Of a stretch of 55,450 nt of DNA, positions 1 to 8,486 are shown in pieces. The translations under genes were made by a program, and so were the position numbers. The notes under the pieces were generated by a model. It did not search any database and was not told the origin of the DNA. It was given only the letters and a program-made list of their open reading frames with translations. The stretch lies in the NCBI GenBank assembly GCA_017540945.1, contig JAFYAB010000074.1, forward strand, positions 1 through 55,450, given 5' to 3'. Position 1 is the stretch's first letter, and the number at the start of each line of letters is the position of its first letter. Origin of the DNA: Oscillospiraceae bacterium. Lineage in GTDB: Bacteria > Bacillota_A > Clostridia > Oscillospirales > Oscillospiraceae.

Positions 1-1
1 G

Positions 2-334
2 CAGTTCCGGGTGATCTGCAATCTGGGCGGCCTGGTGGGACTGAATCTCTATGCCCCCTTCCTGAATGACAGCGGAAACGCGGATTTTTCCGACGTCAAA
101 CGCCATCTCGACCATTTCCTGGAGCTGGGAGGACAGCATCACCTGGCCCTGGGCGGCGACCTGGACGGCTGCGACCGGCTGCCGGTCGGTTTCAGCAGCG
201 TCGAGCATTACAACGATTTGGGCCGGTATCTGATGCGGCAGGGGATGGAGGAACTGACCGTCAACAACATCTTCAACAATAATGCGGTACGCTTCTCCAT
301 GCAGCACCTTCAGAAGAAACGGGTAGGTGGTTGA
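2..334 (+). CDS. Membrane dipeptidase (peptidase family M19), C-terminal part only
   Basis: The frame is already open at the left edge, so this is the last 110 residues of a longer protein; its start lies outside the window. M19 enzymes (renal dipeptidase family) are zinc-dependent TIM-barrel hydrolases that cleave dipeptides. Recognisable family features are the strand GGLVGLNLYAPFL, the segment LALGGDLDG (equivalent to the GSDFDG region near the metal site), and the closing pattern of YNDLGRYLMRQG followed by NIFNNNAVRF, matching the usual 'iLGgNalR' end. The zinc-binding histidines would be upstream and are not visible. The stop at 332-334 lies one base before the ATG of the next gene, so the two are probably co-transcribed. 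The family call is fairly firm; substrate unknown. Confidence 0.82.
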   Translation, partial: QFRVICNLGGLVGLNLYAPFLNDSGNADFSDVKRHLDHFLELGGQHHLALGGDLDGCDRLPVGFSSVEHYNDLGRYLMRQGMEELTVNNIFNNNAVRFSMQHLQKKRVGG

Positions 335-335
335 A

Positions 336-1046
336 ATGGCATTATACGCCATCGGCGATCTGCACCTGAGCTTCGAGGCGGACAAGCCCATGGACGTGTT
401 CGGAAAAAAATGGATCGGCTATGTGGATAAGCTCCGGGAGGGCATTTCCGTCATTGGCCCGGAGGATACCACCGTCCTGCTGGGAGACCTGAGCTGGTCC
501 ATGGAGCTGGACCGTGCGCGGAAGGACTTTGCCTTTATCAACGCCATTCCGGGCAGAAAGATCATCCTGAAGGGAAATCACGATTACTGGTGGACCACTG
601 CGACAAAATTCTATCGGTTCTGTGAGGAACAGGGATTCCGGGATCTGTGGATTCTCAACAACAACTGCTACGAATATGACGATCTTGCGATCTGCGGCAC
701 CCGGGGTTGGTTCTTCGAGGAGGAAAAGGGCGGAGCCCATGACGAAAAGATCCTCAACCGTGAGCTGATCCGCCTGGAGACCTCCCTGAAGGCGGCGGGG
801 GAGCGGGAAAAGCTCTGCTTTCTCCACTACCCGCCGGTCTACCGGGGCTATCTATGCCGCCCGATCCTGGATTTGCTCCATCGGTACGGTGTCAAGCAGT
901 GCTGGTACGGTCATCTTCACTCCGAGAGCCACCGCTTGGCCGTGACGGGAGCTTTTGAAGGGATCGACTTCCGCCTTGTATCCGCCGATTATATTGGCTT
1001 TCGCCCCGTCCTTGTAAAAACCGCAGAAAAAGCCAAGAATTCATAA
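336..1046 (+). CDS. Calcineurin-like metallophosphoesterase
   Basis: A 236-residue protein with the full set of metallophosphoesterase motifs: GDLH at residues 7-10, GDLSW near 50, GNHDYWW near 79-85, and a closing GHLH near 192-195. These residues bind a two-metal centre that hydrolyses phosphoester bonds. I chose ATG 336 over the in-frame GTG 327: AGGTGG at 325-330, inside the end of the preceding gene, is placed for ATG 336, and GTG 327 would lie inside that site. Homologous stand-alone proteins in Clostridia are annotated only as phosphoesterases; the substrate cannot be deduced. The linked dipeptidase gene gives no clear pathway. No terminator is visible after the stop; a promoter for trigger factor begins within 10 bp. 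Confidence 0.85.
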   Translation: MALYAIGDLHLSFEADKPMDVFGKKWIGYVDKLREGISVIGPEDTTVLLGDLSWSMELDRARKDFAFINAIPGRKIILKGNHDYWWTTATKFYRFCEEQGFRDLWILNNNCYEYDDLAICGTRGWFFEEEKGGAHDEKILNRELIRLETSLKAAGEREKLCFLHYPPVYRGYLCRPILDLLHRYGVKQCWYGHLHSESHRLAVTGAFEGIDFRLVSADYIGFRPVLVKTAEKAKNS

Positions 1047-1054
1047 ATTAATAC

Positions 1055-1082
1055 TTGAAATATACAAATTTTCTGCTAGAAT
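1055..1082 (+). promoter_or_regulatory. Probable sigma-A promoter of tig
   Basis: TTGAAA (1055-1060) and TAGAAT (1077-1082) separated by 16 bp in an AT-rich gap between the phosphoesterase gene and tig. It sits about 40 bp upstream of the trigger factor start. Assigned by eye from the consensus. Confidence 0.55.
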
Positions 1083-1124
1083 ATATAGGCTTAAGCTATC
1101 GCCAACACAGGAGGAAATACTACC

Positions 1125-2414
1125 ATGACTATCAAAAGTGCAAACAGAGAGAACAACAAGCTGACCGTCCAGGTCGAGGTCGAGAAGGAAGTCTTCGAGA
1201 CGGGCATCCAGAAGGCCTACCTCAAGAACCGCAAGTACATTGCCGTTCCCGGCTTCCGCAAGGGCAAGGCCCCCCGGAAGATGATCGAGAACCTTTACGG
1301 CCCCCAGGTTTTCCACAGCGACGCGGTGGAGGAGATCTTCCCCGAGGTCTTCAAGGAAGCCGTTACCGATCAGGGCTGGAAGCCCGTTGGTCAGCCCTCT
1401 GTCACCGATATGAACGTCCGCGAGGACAAGACCCTGGAGCTGACCATTGAGGTCGAGCTCTATCCCGAAGTCGAGCTGGGCCAGTACAAGGGCGTCGAGG
1501 CCCCCAAGGCCGCCGTTGTCGTCACTGACGAAGAGGTCGAGGCAGAGCTGGACAAGAAGGCCAACGAGGTCGCCCGCATCGTCACCGTGGAGCGTCCTGC
1601 GCAGGAAGGCGACACCGTGGTCATCGACTACAAGGGCCTGAAGGACGGCGTGCCCTTTGACGGCGGCAGCGCCGAGGGCTATGAGCTTCGTCTGGGCAGC
1701 CACAGCTTCATCCCCGGCTTTGAGGAGCAGCTGATCGGCGCCGCGGCCGGCGAAGAGAAGGCGCTGAACCTCAGCTTCCCGGAGGACTACCACGCCAAGG
1801 AGCTGGCCGGCGCCGCCGTGGTCTTCGAGGTGAAGGTCCACGAGGTCAAGGAGACCCAGGTCCCCGCCAAGGACGACGAGCTGGCCAAGGACGTCTCCGA
1901 GTTCGACACCCTGGAGGAGCTGAAGGAAGACCTGCGCAAGCAGATTGAGACCCGCAAGGAAGAGGAGGCCTCCCGGGCCTTTGAGTCCGCCCTGATGGAG
2001 AAGATCGCCGAGGGCGCAAAGCTCGAGCTGCCTGCCGCCATGATTGAGGAAGAGGTGGACACCGAGCTCCAGAACTTCGACTACCAGCTCCGCGCCCAGG
2101 GCATGAGCCTGGAGCAGTACAGCAAGATGATGGGCGGCGACCTGTCCCGGTTCCGTGCCAGCATCCGGCCCTCCGCCGAGAAGCAGGTTCGTCTGCGCAC
2201 CGTGCTGAAGGCCATCGCTGAGGCTGAGAAGCTGGAGGCTGCGGAGGAGGATCTGAACGCTGAGTATCAGAAGCTCTCCGAGCAGTACAGCATGGATGAG
2301 GAGAAGCTGAAGACCATCATCCCGGTCGAGGAGATCACCACCGACATCAAGGTCCGCAAGGCCCGCGACCTCGTGATCGCTGAAGCTGTCGCTACAGCGC
2401 CCGTCGAGGAATAA
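1125..2414 (+). CDS. tig: Trigger factor, ribosome-associated chaperone and prolyl isomerase
   Basis: A 429-residue protein, close to the usual length. The N-terminal ribosome-docking domain carries the signature GFRKGKAP near residues 43-50, which contacts ribosomal protein L23 at the exit tunnel. The middle FKBP-type peptidyl-prolyl isomerase domain spans roughly 150-250 (GDTVVIDYKG, then GYELRLGSHSFIPGFEEQL). The rest is the helical C-terminal chaperone domain, rich in Glu and Lys. It binds nascent chains in the cytosol before they reach DnaK or GroEL. ATG 1125 is preceded by AGGAGG with good spacing. It is the first of the classical tig-clpP-clpX-lon series. A strong hairpin (2427-2448) follows the stop but lacks a long T run, so read-through into clpP is possible. 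Confidence 0.97.
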   Translation: MTIKSANRENNKLTVQVEVEKEVFETGIQKAYLKNRKYIAVPGFRKGKAPRKMIENLYGPQVFHSDAVEEIFPEVFKEAVTDQGWKPVGQPSVTDMNVREDKTLELTIEVELYPEVELGQYKGVEAPKAAVVVTDEEVEAELDKKANEVARIVTVERPAQEGDTVVIDYKGLKDGVPFDGGSAEGYELRLGSHSFIPGFEEQLIGAAAGEEKALNLSFPEDYHAKELAGAAVVFEVKVHEVKETQVPAKDDELAKDVSEFDTLEELKEDLRKQIETRKEEEASRAFESALMEKIAEGAKLELPAAMIEEEVDTELQNFDYQLRAQGMSLEQYSKMMGGDLSRFRASIRPSAEKQVRLRTVLKAIAEAEKLEAAEEDLNAEYQKLSEQYSMDEEKLKTIIPVEEITTDIKVRKARDLVIAEAVATAPVEE

Positions 2415-2426
2415 TTCTGCCTGCGG

Positions 2427-2448
2427 GGGCCGATGCCCGCATCGGCCC
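2427..2448. repeat. GGGCCGATGC palindrome after tig
   Basis: A perfect 10-bp inverted repeat, GGGCCGATGC (2427-2436) and GCATCGGCCC (2439-2448), 12 bp after the tig stop. It could act as a weak terminator or as an mRNA 3-prime stabiliser; only GCTGTTTCC follows. A close relative lies at 2518-2540 and a shorter one at 31729-31748. Confidence 0.6.
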
Positions 2449-2517
2449 GCTGTTTCCTGTCCCGCAGCAGGAATAATCCTGACGCTGTGCGGTTACAATG
2501 CCATAGCACAAATTCGC

Positions 2518-2540
2518 GGGGCCGATACCATATCGGCCCC
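2518..2540. repeat. GGGGCCGATA palindrome in the clpP leader
   Basis: A perfect 10-bp stem GGGGCCGATA (2518-2527) and TATCGGCCCC (2531-2540) around the 3-nt spacer CCA. It ends 9 bp before the AAAGGAG ribosome-binding site of clpP, so in mRNA it would form a 5-prime hairpin that could affect transcript stability or translation. It shares the core GGCCGAT/ATCGGCC with the palindrome behind tig. Confidence 0.6.
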
Positions 2541-2563
2541 GAAACCTGAAAGGAGATACGACC

Positions 2564-3145
2564 ATGAGCTTAGTTCCCTATGTGGTCGAACAGACCAGCC
2601 GCGGCGAGCGGTCCTATGACATCTTCTCCCGCCTGCTGAACGACCGGATCATCATGCTCTCTGAGGAGGTCAACGATACCACAGCCTCTCTGATCGTGGC
2701 TCAGCTGCTCTACCTGGAAGCTCAGGACCCTGACAAGGATATCCAGTTCTATATCAACAGCCCCGGCGGCGTGATTACCTCCGGTCTGGCCATCTACGAC
2801 ACTATGCGGTATATCAAGTGCGACGTGTCCACCATCTGCATTGGCATGGCGGCCTCCATGGGCGCTTTCCTGCTCTCCGCGGGCACCAAGGGCAAGCGTA
2901 TGGCGCTGCCCAACGCGGAGATTATGATCCACCAGCCCTCCGGCGGCGCTCAGGGTCAAGCCACCGATATCCAGATCCAGGCGAAACGAATTCAGAGCAT
3001 GAAGCAGAAGCTCAACGAGCTGTTGGCGGCCAACACCGGAAAAGCCCTGGAGCAGATCGCGGCTGACACCGAGCGCGATAACTTCATGACCGCCCAGGAG
3101 GCCCTGGCCTACGGTATTATCGACAAGGTCATCGATCATCGCTGA
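2564..3145 (+). CDS. clpP: ATP-dependent Clp protease proteolytic subunit ClpP
   Basis: A 193-residue serine peptidase of family S14. The catalytic triad is intact and at the canonical numbering: Ser98 in GMAASMGA, His123 in MIHQPSGG, and Asp172 in TERDNF. Fourteen subunits form the barrel in which unfolded substrates are degraded after delivery by a Clp ATPase, here most likely ClpX, encoded 98 bp downstream. ATG 2564 follows AAAGGAG at a normal distance. The gene is flanked by hairpins on both sides, and no CtsR-like direct repeat was recognised upstream, so heat-shock control through CtsR is not supported by what I can see. Confidence 0.97.
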   Translation: MSLVPYVVEQTSRGERSYDIFSRLLNDRIIMLSEEVNDTTASLIVAQLLYLEAQDPDKDIQFYINSPGGVITSGLAIYDTMRYIKCDVSTICIGMAASMGAFLLSAGTKGKRMALPNAEIMIHQPSGGAQGQATDIQIQAKRIQSMKQKLNELLAANTGKALEQIAADTERDNFMTAQEALAYGIIDKVIDHR

Positions 3146-3243
3146 CCCTGTCAGGGCAGATCATGCCTGCAAAGCGGGAAGATCGACCCGCTCCGCCGAA
3201 GTCGGAGATTGTAACGTGACCCCAACCGAAAGGAGAGCATCCT

Positions 3244-4494
3244 ATGCCCAGTGAGAAAGGCGTCCGCTGTTCCTTTTGCGGCAAGCGACAGGAACAGGTC
3301 AAGCGAATGATGTCCGGACCCAACAACATCTATATTTGCAACGAATGCGTGGATCTCTGCAACAGCCTGATTCGCGAGGACCTCTACGAGACCGAAAACC
3401 GTTTTGCCCATGACCCGGAAAAGCTCCCGACACCCAAGGAGATCAAGGAGTACATGGACAACTATATCATCGGCCAGGAGGAGGCCAAAATCGCCCTCTC
3501 CGTGGCGGTGTATAACCACTATAAGCGCATCTATTTCGGAGAGGACTCCGATGTGGAAATGCAGAAGAGCAATATTCTGCTGATCGGACCCACCGGCTCC
3601 GGCAAGACCCTCTTTGCCCAGACCCTGGCGAAGATCCTGGACGTCCCCTTTGCCATCGCCGACGCCACCACCCTGACTGAGGCCGGCTATGTGGGCGAGG
3701 ATGTGGAAAACATCCTCCTGCGGCTGATCCAGGCCGCGGATTTCGACGTGGAGCGTGCTGAGCAGGGCATCATCTACATTGACGAGATGGATAAGATCGC
3801 CCGCAAGAGCGAAAACACCTCCATCACCCGCGACGTCTCCGGCGAGGGCGTCCAGCAAGCGCTGCTGAAGATCGTGGAGGGCACCATTGCCAACGTACCG
3901 CCCCAGGGCGGACGGAAGCATCCCCAGCAGGAGTTCATCCAGATCGACACCTCCCGGATCCTCTTCATTTGCGGCGGCGCCTTCGACGGCCTGGACAAGA
4001 TCATCGAGCGCCGGGTGGAGCGCAGCGCCCTGGGCTTTGGCGCGGAGATCTCCAGCAAAAAGGAACGCAAGATCGGCGAGCTGTTCCGTCAGGTCCAGCC
4101 CCACGACCTGCTGAAATTCGGCATCATCCCCGAGCTGGTGGGCCGTCTGCCGGTCATCACCAGCCTGCACGATCTGTCCAACTCCGATCTGGTCCGGATC
4201 CTGACAGAGCCCAAGAACGCCCTGTGCAAGCAGTATAAGCAGATCCTGTCTTACGACGGCGTTGAGCTGGAATTCACCCCCGAGGCGCTGAACGTGGTGG
4301 CGGATCTGGCTGTGGAACGGAAGATCGGCGCCCGCGGCCTCCGGGCTGTCATGGAGGGCATTCTGACGCCTGTTATGTACGAGATCCCCTCCGACAAGAG
4401 TATCACCAAGGTCACAGTTACCGAGGAGGCGGTACGCGGCACCGGCGCGCCGGCTATCGAGCGCGGTGAACGCAAGCGTCTCCAAGCTCCCTGA
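3244..4494 (+). CDS. clpX: ATP-dependent Clp protease ATP-binding subunit ClpX
   Basis: A 416-residue AAA+ unfoldase. The N-terminal zinc-binding domain has CSFCGK and, 23 residues later, CNEC, giving the four-cysteine treble-clef site used for substrate and adaptor binding. Walker A is [10 protein letters not shown] and Walker [12 protein letters not shown]. The loop that docks into ClpP is present as Leu263-Gly264-Phe265, matching the [LIV]-G-F tripeptide, so the protein should form ClpXP with the ClpP encoded just upstream. ATG 3244 is preceded by AAAGGAG. A strong rho-independent terminator follows the stop, so this transcript probably ends before lon. Confidence 0.97.
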   Translation: MPSEKGVRCSFCGKRQEQVKRMMSGPNNIYICNECVDLCNSLIREDLYETENRFAHDPEKLPTPKEIKEYMDNYIIGQEEAKIALSVAVYNHYKRIYFGEDSDVEMQKSNILLIGPTGSGKTLFAQTLAKILDVPFAIADATTLTEAGYVGEDVENILLRLIQAADFDVERAEQGIIYIDEMDKIARKSENTSITRDVSGEGVQQALLKIVEGTIANVPPQGGRKHPQQEFIQIDTSRILFICGGAFDGLDKIIERRVERSALGFGAEISSKKERKIGELFRQVQPHDLLKFGIIPELVGRLPVITSLHDLSNSDLVRILTEPKNALCKQYKQILSYDGVELEFTPEALNVVADLAVERKIGARGLRAVMEGILTPVMYEIPSDKSITKVTVTEEAVRGTGAPAIERGERKRLQAP

Positions 4495-4507
4495 ATAGGA
4501 TCAACGC

Positions 4508-4548
4508 AAGCGCAAAAAGGGAGCGTTTCTCCCTTTTTGCGCTTTTAC
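4508..4548 (+). terminator. Intrinsic terminator between clpX and lon
   Basis: A 16-bp perfect stem (left arm 4508-4523, right arm 4529-4544) with the 5-nt loop CGTTT, carrying internal A5 and T5 runs and followed by TTACAC. It ends 26 bp before the lon start codon, so it either ends the clpX transcript or limits read-through into lon. Confidence 0.85.
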
Positions 4549-4570
4549 ACTCCCGAAAGGAGGTATCCCC

Positions 4571-6985
4571 ATGGAAGAACGAATCGAATACGAACAACTC
4601 CCGGTGATCGCCCTTCGCGGCCTGGTGACTTATCCCCATGTCACGATGCACTTCGAGGCGGGGCGGGAGAAATCCCTCCGGGCGATTGAAAAGGCCATGA
4701 AGGTCGACCAGCGGATTCTGCTGCTGCCGCAGCGCTCCTTGCTGGACAACGACCCGGATTTTGAAAAGCTGAATCCCATCGGCACCGTGGCGCAGATCAA
4801 GCAGATCGTCCGGGTACCGGGGGAGGCCGCCCGGCTTCTGGTGACCGGCCTGAACCGGGCCAGGGTCGTTACAGCCCTGAAAACCGAGCCCTATCTCTGT
4901 GCCAGGGTCTGCGTGCTGCATGAAGAGGAGATCGCGGTGACGCCGCGGATCGAGGCCTTGATGCGTACCGCGTATCGGCTCTTTGAGGAATATATGGAGC
5001 TCAGCCAGCGGCCTCTGCATGAGGAAATGCTGCGGATGCTGGCCAGCAAGGCCCCGGGCGAGATCAGCGATATCATCGCCCAGGCCGCATCCTTCCGCTT
5101 TGGCGACAAGCTCTCCCTGCTGAACCAGCTTCATCCCGCCAAGCGCCTGTACCACTGCAACAAACTGATGGATCGGGAACTGGACATCCTCGGCATCGAG
5201 GAGGAGATGCAGGATAAGGCTCAGGAGAGCATGAACAAGGACCAACGGGACTATTTCCTGCGGGAACAGATGAAGGCCATTCGCCAGGAACTTGGCGAGG
5301 AAGAGGACGACACCGACGAATACGAGACAAAGATCAAGGCCCTTAAGCTCTCCGAGGAAGCGGAAGAGAAGCTTTTAAAGGAAGTCAAGCGCCTGGCCAA
5401 ACAGCCCTACGGCTCCTCAGAGGCCACCGTCATCCGAAACTACCTGGACGTGGCCCTGGAGCTCCCCTGGAACGAGTCCACAAAGGAACGGTTGAACATC
5501 GAGCAGGCGCGGAAGCTGCTGGATCAGGACCACTATGGACTGGAGAAGGTCAAGTCCCGGATCCTGGAGTTCCTGGCCGTCCGCCAGATGGCGCCGGAAA
5601 ACCGTGGGCAGATACTCTGCCTGGTGGGGCCTCCCGGCGTGGGAAAAACCTCCATCGCCAGCTCCATCGCCGCCTGCCTGAACCGCAAGCTGGCGCGGAT
5701 CAGCTTGGGCGGCGTCCATGACGAGGCGGAGATCCGCGGCCATCGCAAGACCTATATCGGCGCCATGCCGGGCCGCATCCTGGCGGCGTTAACCCAGGTC
5801 AAGAGCAACAACCCCCTGATCCTGTTTGATGAGATCGACAAGCTGGGCACCGACTATCGGGGAGATCCCGCCGCGGCTCTGCTGGAGGTCCTGGACCCCG
5901 AGCAGAACGTGGCCTTCCGGGACAATTTCCTGGAGCTGCCCTTCGATCTCAGCAAGTGCATGTTCATCACCACCGCCAACACCGACGACACCATTCCACG
6001 CCCCCTGCTGGACCGGATGGAGGTCATCTATCTGGACTCCTATACGGATGAGGAGAAGCTGATGATCGCCAAGAATCATCTGCTGCCCAAGCAGCGGGAG
6101 CGTCACGGATTGAAAAAGACTCAGCTTCGGATTCCCGACAGCACCCTGCGGGAGATCATCGCCTGCTACACCCGGGAATCCGGCGTCCGCCGCCTGGAGC
6201 AGGAGCTGGCAAAAATCTGCCGCCGCACCGCCATGGAACTGATCGAACACCCGGAAACGAAGCGGGTGACGGTTTCCTCCGCCAATCTGGAAAAATATCT
6301 GGGCGTCCGCAAGTATCTGCCTGACCGTCTGCCGGAAGAAGACCCTGTGGGCCTGGTCAACGGCCTGGCCTGGACCTCCGTGGGCGGCGAGATGCTGGAG
6401 GTGGAATGCAACGTGGTGGAGGGCTCCGGCAAGCTGGAGCTCACCGGCAATCTGGGCAAGGTTATGCAGGAATCCGTTCAGGCAGCCATGAGCTATATCC
6501 GCTCCCGGGCCGATCAGCTGGGGATTCCCGCGGATTTCTACAAGACCAGGGATATCCACGTCCATTTCCCCGAGGGAGCCGTTCCCAAGGACGGACCCAG
6601 CGCCGGGATCACGGTCTGCACGGCTCTCGTCTCCGCCCTGACAGGGGCTACGGTCCGCAGAGACGTGGCAATGACCGGCGAAATCTCCATTCGCGGCCGT
6701 GTCCTGGCCATCGGCGGACTCAAGGAGAAGACCATGGCCGCCCTGCGCCACGGCATCAAGACTGTCATCATCCCCCAGGACAACCTGAAGGATCTGGAGG
6801 AGATCGACCAGACCGTCCGCAAGGCCCTGAACTTCGTGCTGGTTCGCAGCGCCGACACCGTACTGGAGACAGCCTTGAACTTCCCCAGGGAGGACGCCCC
6901 CCTGGTGGTCTCCGCCGACGCCCAGACCCTGCCGCTGGCGACCCCGCCCCTGCCCAGGAAGAGAAAGCCGGACATCCGCCAGTAG
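4571..6985 (+). CDS. lon: ATP-dependent endopeptidase La (Lon)
   Basis: An 804-residue LonA-type protease. The N-terminal substrate-recognition domain covers roughly residues 1-210, followed by a helical linker. The AAA+ module has Walker A GPPGVGKTS near 353-361 and Walker B LILFDEIDKL. The protease domain carries the Ser-Lys dyad: Ser677 in PKDGPSAG and Lys720 in GGLKEK, exactly 43 residues apart as in the family. It degrades misfolded and regulatory proteins in the cytosol. ATG 4571 follows AAAGGAGG. The gene starts just behind a strong terminator, and no clear promoter fits in the short gap, so expression may depend on partial read-through. The TAG stop is fused to a GTAGGG-headed hairpin (6983-7004). 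Confidence 0.97.
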   Translation: MEERIEYEQLPVIALRGLVTYPHVTMHFEAGREKSLRAIEKAMKVDQRILLLPQRSLLDNDPDFEKLNPIGTVAQIKQIVRVPGEAARLLVTGLNRARVVTALKTEPYLCARVCVLHEEEIAVTPRIEALMRTAYRLFEEYMELSQRPLHEEMLRMLASKAPGEISDIIAQAASFRFGDKLSLLNQLHPAKRLYHCNKLMDRELDILGIEEEMQDKAQESMNKDQRDYFLREQMKAIRQELGEEEDDTDEYETKIKALKLSEEAEEKLLKEVKRLAKQPYGSSEATVIRNYLDVALELPWNESTKERLNIEQARKLLDQDHYGLEKVKSRILEFLAVRQMAPENRGQILCLVGPPGVGKTSIASSIAACLNRKLARISLGGVHDEAEIRGHRKTYIGAMPGRILAALTQVKSNNPLILFDEIDKLGTDYRGDPAAALLEVLDPEQNVAFRDNFLELPFDLSKCMFITTANTDDTIPRPLLDRMEVIYLDSYTDEEKLMIAKNHLLPKQRERHGLKKTQLRIPDSTLREIIACYTRESGVRRLEQELAKICRRTAMELIEHPETKRVTVSSANLEKYLGVRKYLPDRLPEEDPVGLVNGLAWTSVGGEMLEVECNVVEGSGKLELTGNLGKVMQESVQAAMSYIRSRADQLGIPADFYKTRDIHVHFPEGAVPKDGPSAGITVCTALVSALTGATVRRDVAMTGEISIRGRVLAIGGLKEKTMAALRHGIKTVIIPQDNLKDLEEIDQTVRKALNFVLVRSADTVLETALNFPREDAPLVVSADAQTLPLATPPLPRKRKPDIRQ

Positions 6986-7046
6986 GGACGGCACTTTGCC
7001 GTCCGCCCCGCAGTTTCCCGCCCGGAAACTCTTCGTCCCGAAGGGA
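6983..7046. repeat. GTAGGG-headed cluster of three small hairpins between lon and engB
   Basis: Beginning at the lon stop codon (GTAGGG), there are three inverted repeats in a row: GGACGGCA/TGCCGTCC (6986-7004), AGTTTCC/GGAAACT (7012-7030) and GTCCC/GGGAC (about 7035-7047). None is followed by a T run, so a normal terminator is not indicated. A similar GTAGGG-headed GC hairpin starts at the rsgA stop (37868), suggesting a dispersed intergenic repeat. Confidence 0.5.
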
Positions 7047-7099
7047 CAACTTTCCAGTCTTAAGTTTTCAGTATTCATCCATACCGACAGGAGGCTCCC

Positions 7100-7693
7100 A
7101 TGAACCTTCAAATCGCAGAATTTGTGAGCTCCATCACCGACCTTAGCAAGCTTCCCAAAGACGGGTTTCCGCAAATCGCCTTCTCAGGCAAGTCCAACGT
7201 GGGCAAGTCCTCGGTCATTAACCGGGTGCTGAATCGGAAGAACTTCGCCCGGGTGGGGGAGACCCCCGGGAAGACCGTGCACATCAACTTCTTTCGCATC
7301 GACAATCGCGCCTACTTTGTGGACCTGCCCGGCTATGGCTACGCCAAGGTCCCCAAAGCCGAAAAAGAGCGCTGGGGCAAGCTGATGGAGCAGTATTTCG
7401 CCGTGCCGGAGCGGATCAGCCTGGGCGTCCTGATCGTGGACGCCCGTCATAAGCCCACCGCCGACGATTGTACGATGGCCGCGTATTTCAAGTCCTCCGG
7501 CCGTCCCTTTGTGGTGGTTGCCAATAAGCTGGATAAGCTCAAAAAATCCGAGCTGGAGCCCAATATGGCCCTGATTCGCCAGATGTTGGAGCTTCCCGAG
7601 GAAATTCGTCTGGTCCCCTTTTCCGCAGAGAAGGGTACGGGCCGCGACGAGCTGGTAAAAGTACTCATCGATGCCTGCGACGAAAAACCGTAG
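7100..7693 (+). CDS. engB: Ribosome biogenesis GTP-binding protein EngB (YsxC/YihA)
   Basis: A 197-residue TRAFAC-class GTPase needed for late assembly of the large ribosomal subunit. Motifs in order: G1 GKSNVGKSS near residues 30-38, the switch threonine region GETPGKTVHINFF, G3 DLPGYGYA near 75, and G4 NKLDK near 141. The length matches B. subtilis YsxC. ATG 7100 has the strong site ACAGGAGG upstream. engB directly behind lon is a conserved Firmicutes order. The gap to lon is 114 bp and filled with small hairpins. Confidence 0.96.
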   Translation: MNLQIAEFVSSITDLSKLPKDGFPQIAFSGKSNVGKSSVINRVLNRKNFARVGETPGKTVHINFFRIDNRAYFVDLPGYGYAKVPKAEKERWGKLMEQYFAVPERISLGVLIVDARHKPTADDCTMAAYFKSSGRPFVVVANKLDKLKKSELEPNMALIRQMLELPEEIRLVPFSAEKGTGRDELVKVLIDACDEKP

Positions 7694-7811
7694 GAGCGGC
7701 TATACTTTGTGATCCAGCGAGTTTGGCCATCCGGACAAACTGCCGGTCGCACACACAACATGATATAAATGATCTGGAATCACTGTAATCTGAACAAGCA
7801 GGTGAGTTTTG

Positions 7812-8426
7812 ATGGCAACAGAAATCGTAGCGCGGAAATGTGAAAGCTGCGGGAGGACCATTCAGGTTCCCGCTGAACTGACAGAATTTTCCTGCGTCTA
7901 TTGCGGTGCAAAACAGCACAGTTTGGATTTCACGGTGACGACCCTGCCGGCCGATGAGGCGGACCGGGCCTATGTTCAGGAACATCTGCTGGACTGCATA
8001 CGGGATTTCCCGGATTACTTCAAGCAGTTTACCCGCAAGAAGTACGAGGCCAGCTACGGGGTCCATCGGGACGCCATCCGGGAGACCTACGAGGCCATGG
8101 ACCGCTATGTCTGCGCCCAGCCTGCCAGACGGGACGAGCTGCTGGAGGCCTTTGTCAACAGCTTCCTGGAGCAGTGGGAAGGCTTGCAGTCGTCCAAAAG
8201 AAATGCAAAACGGAGACGCAAGGAATTTTCAGACAAGCTGACGCTTGCCTGGTTCACAATCCCTGCCATCCGCGGGCTGGGTCTCTCCATCGGCGAGGAT
8301 TTCACGGAGCTGCTCCGGAAACGCTTCAACGAACGGTATCCGGGAAACAGCTTTGAGATCGGCAGCTACGAGGAGATCCGTTCCGGCTTCCGCAAACAAG
8401 GCCTCCTGGGCCTGTTCGGTAAGTAG
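7812..8426 (+). CDS. Zinc-ribbon protein of unknown function
   Basis: A 204-residue protein. The N-terminus has a four-cysteine zinc ribbon (Cys10, Cys13, Cys28, Cys31; KCESCGR ... CVYCGAK). The remainder looks largely alpha-helical and charged, with no membrane segment or catalytic motif that I recognise; the end is Gly/Leu rich (KQGLLGLFGK). I chose ATG 7812 over the overlapping TTG 7809; a weak site (CAGGTGAG) precedes it. It is isolated: 118 bp from engB and convergent with cysE, with a shared bidirectional terminator behind it. The zinc ribbon suggests nucleic-acid or protein binding, but that is only inference. Confidence 0.75.
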   Translation: MATEIVARKCESCGRTIQVPAELTEFSCVYCGAKQHSLDFTVTTLPADEADRAYVQEHLLDCIRDFPDYFKQFTRKKYEASYGVHRDAIRETYEAMDRYVCAQPARRDELLEAFVNSFLEQWEGLQSSKRNAKRRRKEFSDKLTLAWFTIPAIRGLGLSIGEDFTELLRKRFNERYPGNSFEIGSYEEIRSGFRKQGLLGLFGK

Positions 8427-8435
8427 AGCAGAATA

Positions 8436-8474
8436 AAAAACAGGTATTCTGAACCCGTCAGAATACCTGTTTTT
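8436..8474. terminator. Bidirectional terminator between the zinc-ribbon gene and cysE
   Basis: A 17-bp perfect stem (8436-8452 with 8458-8474) around the loop ACCCG. The arms begin with A5 and end with T5, so a U-rich tail is produced on either strand. It lies between two convergent genes. Confidence 0.9.
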
Positions 8475-8486
8475 CTGTATACGATC

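Noticed and set aside
5789..7174. A 461-codon minus-strand frame opposite the end of lon and the start of engB
   Set aside because: Spans two well-supported plus-strand genes and has no recognisable domain.
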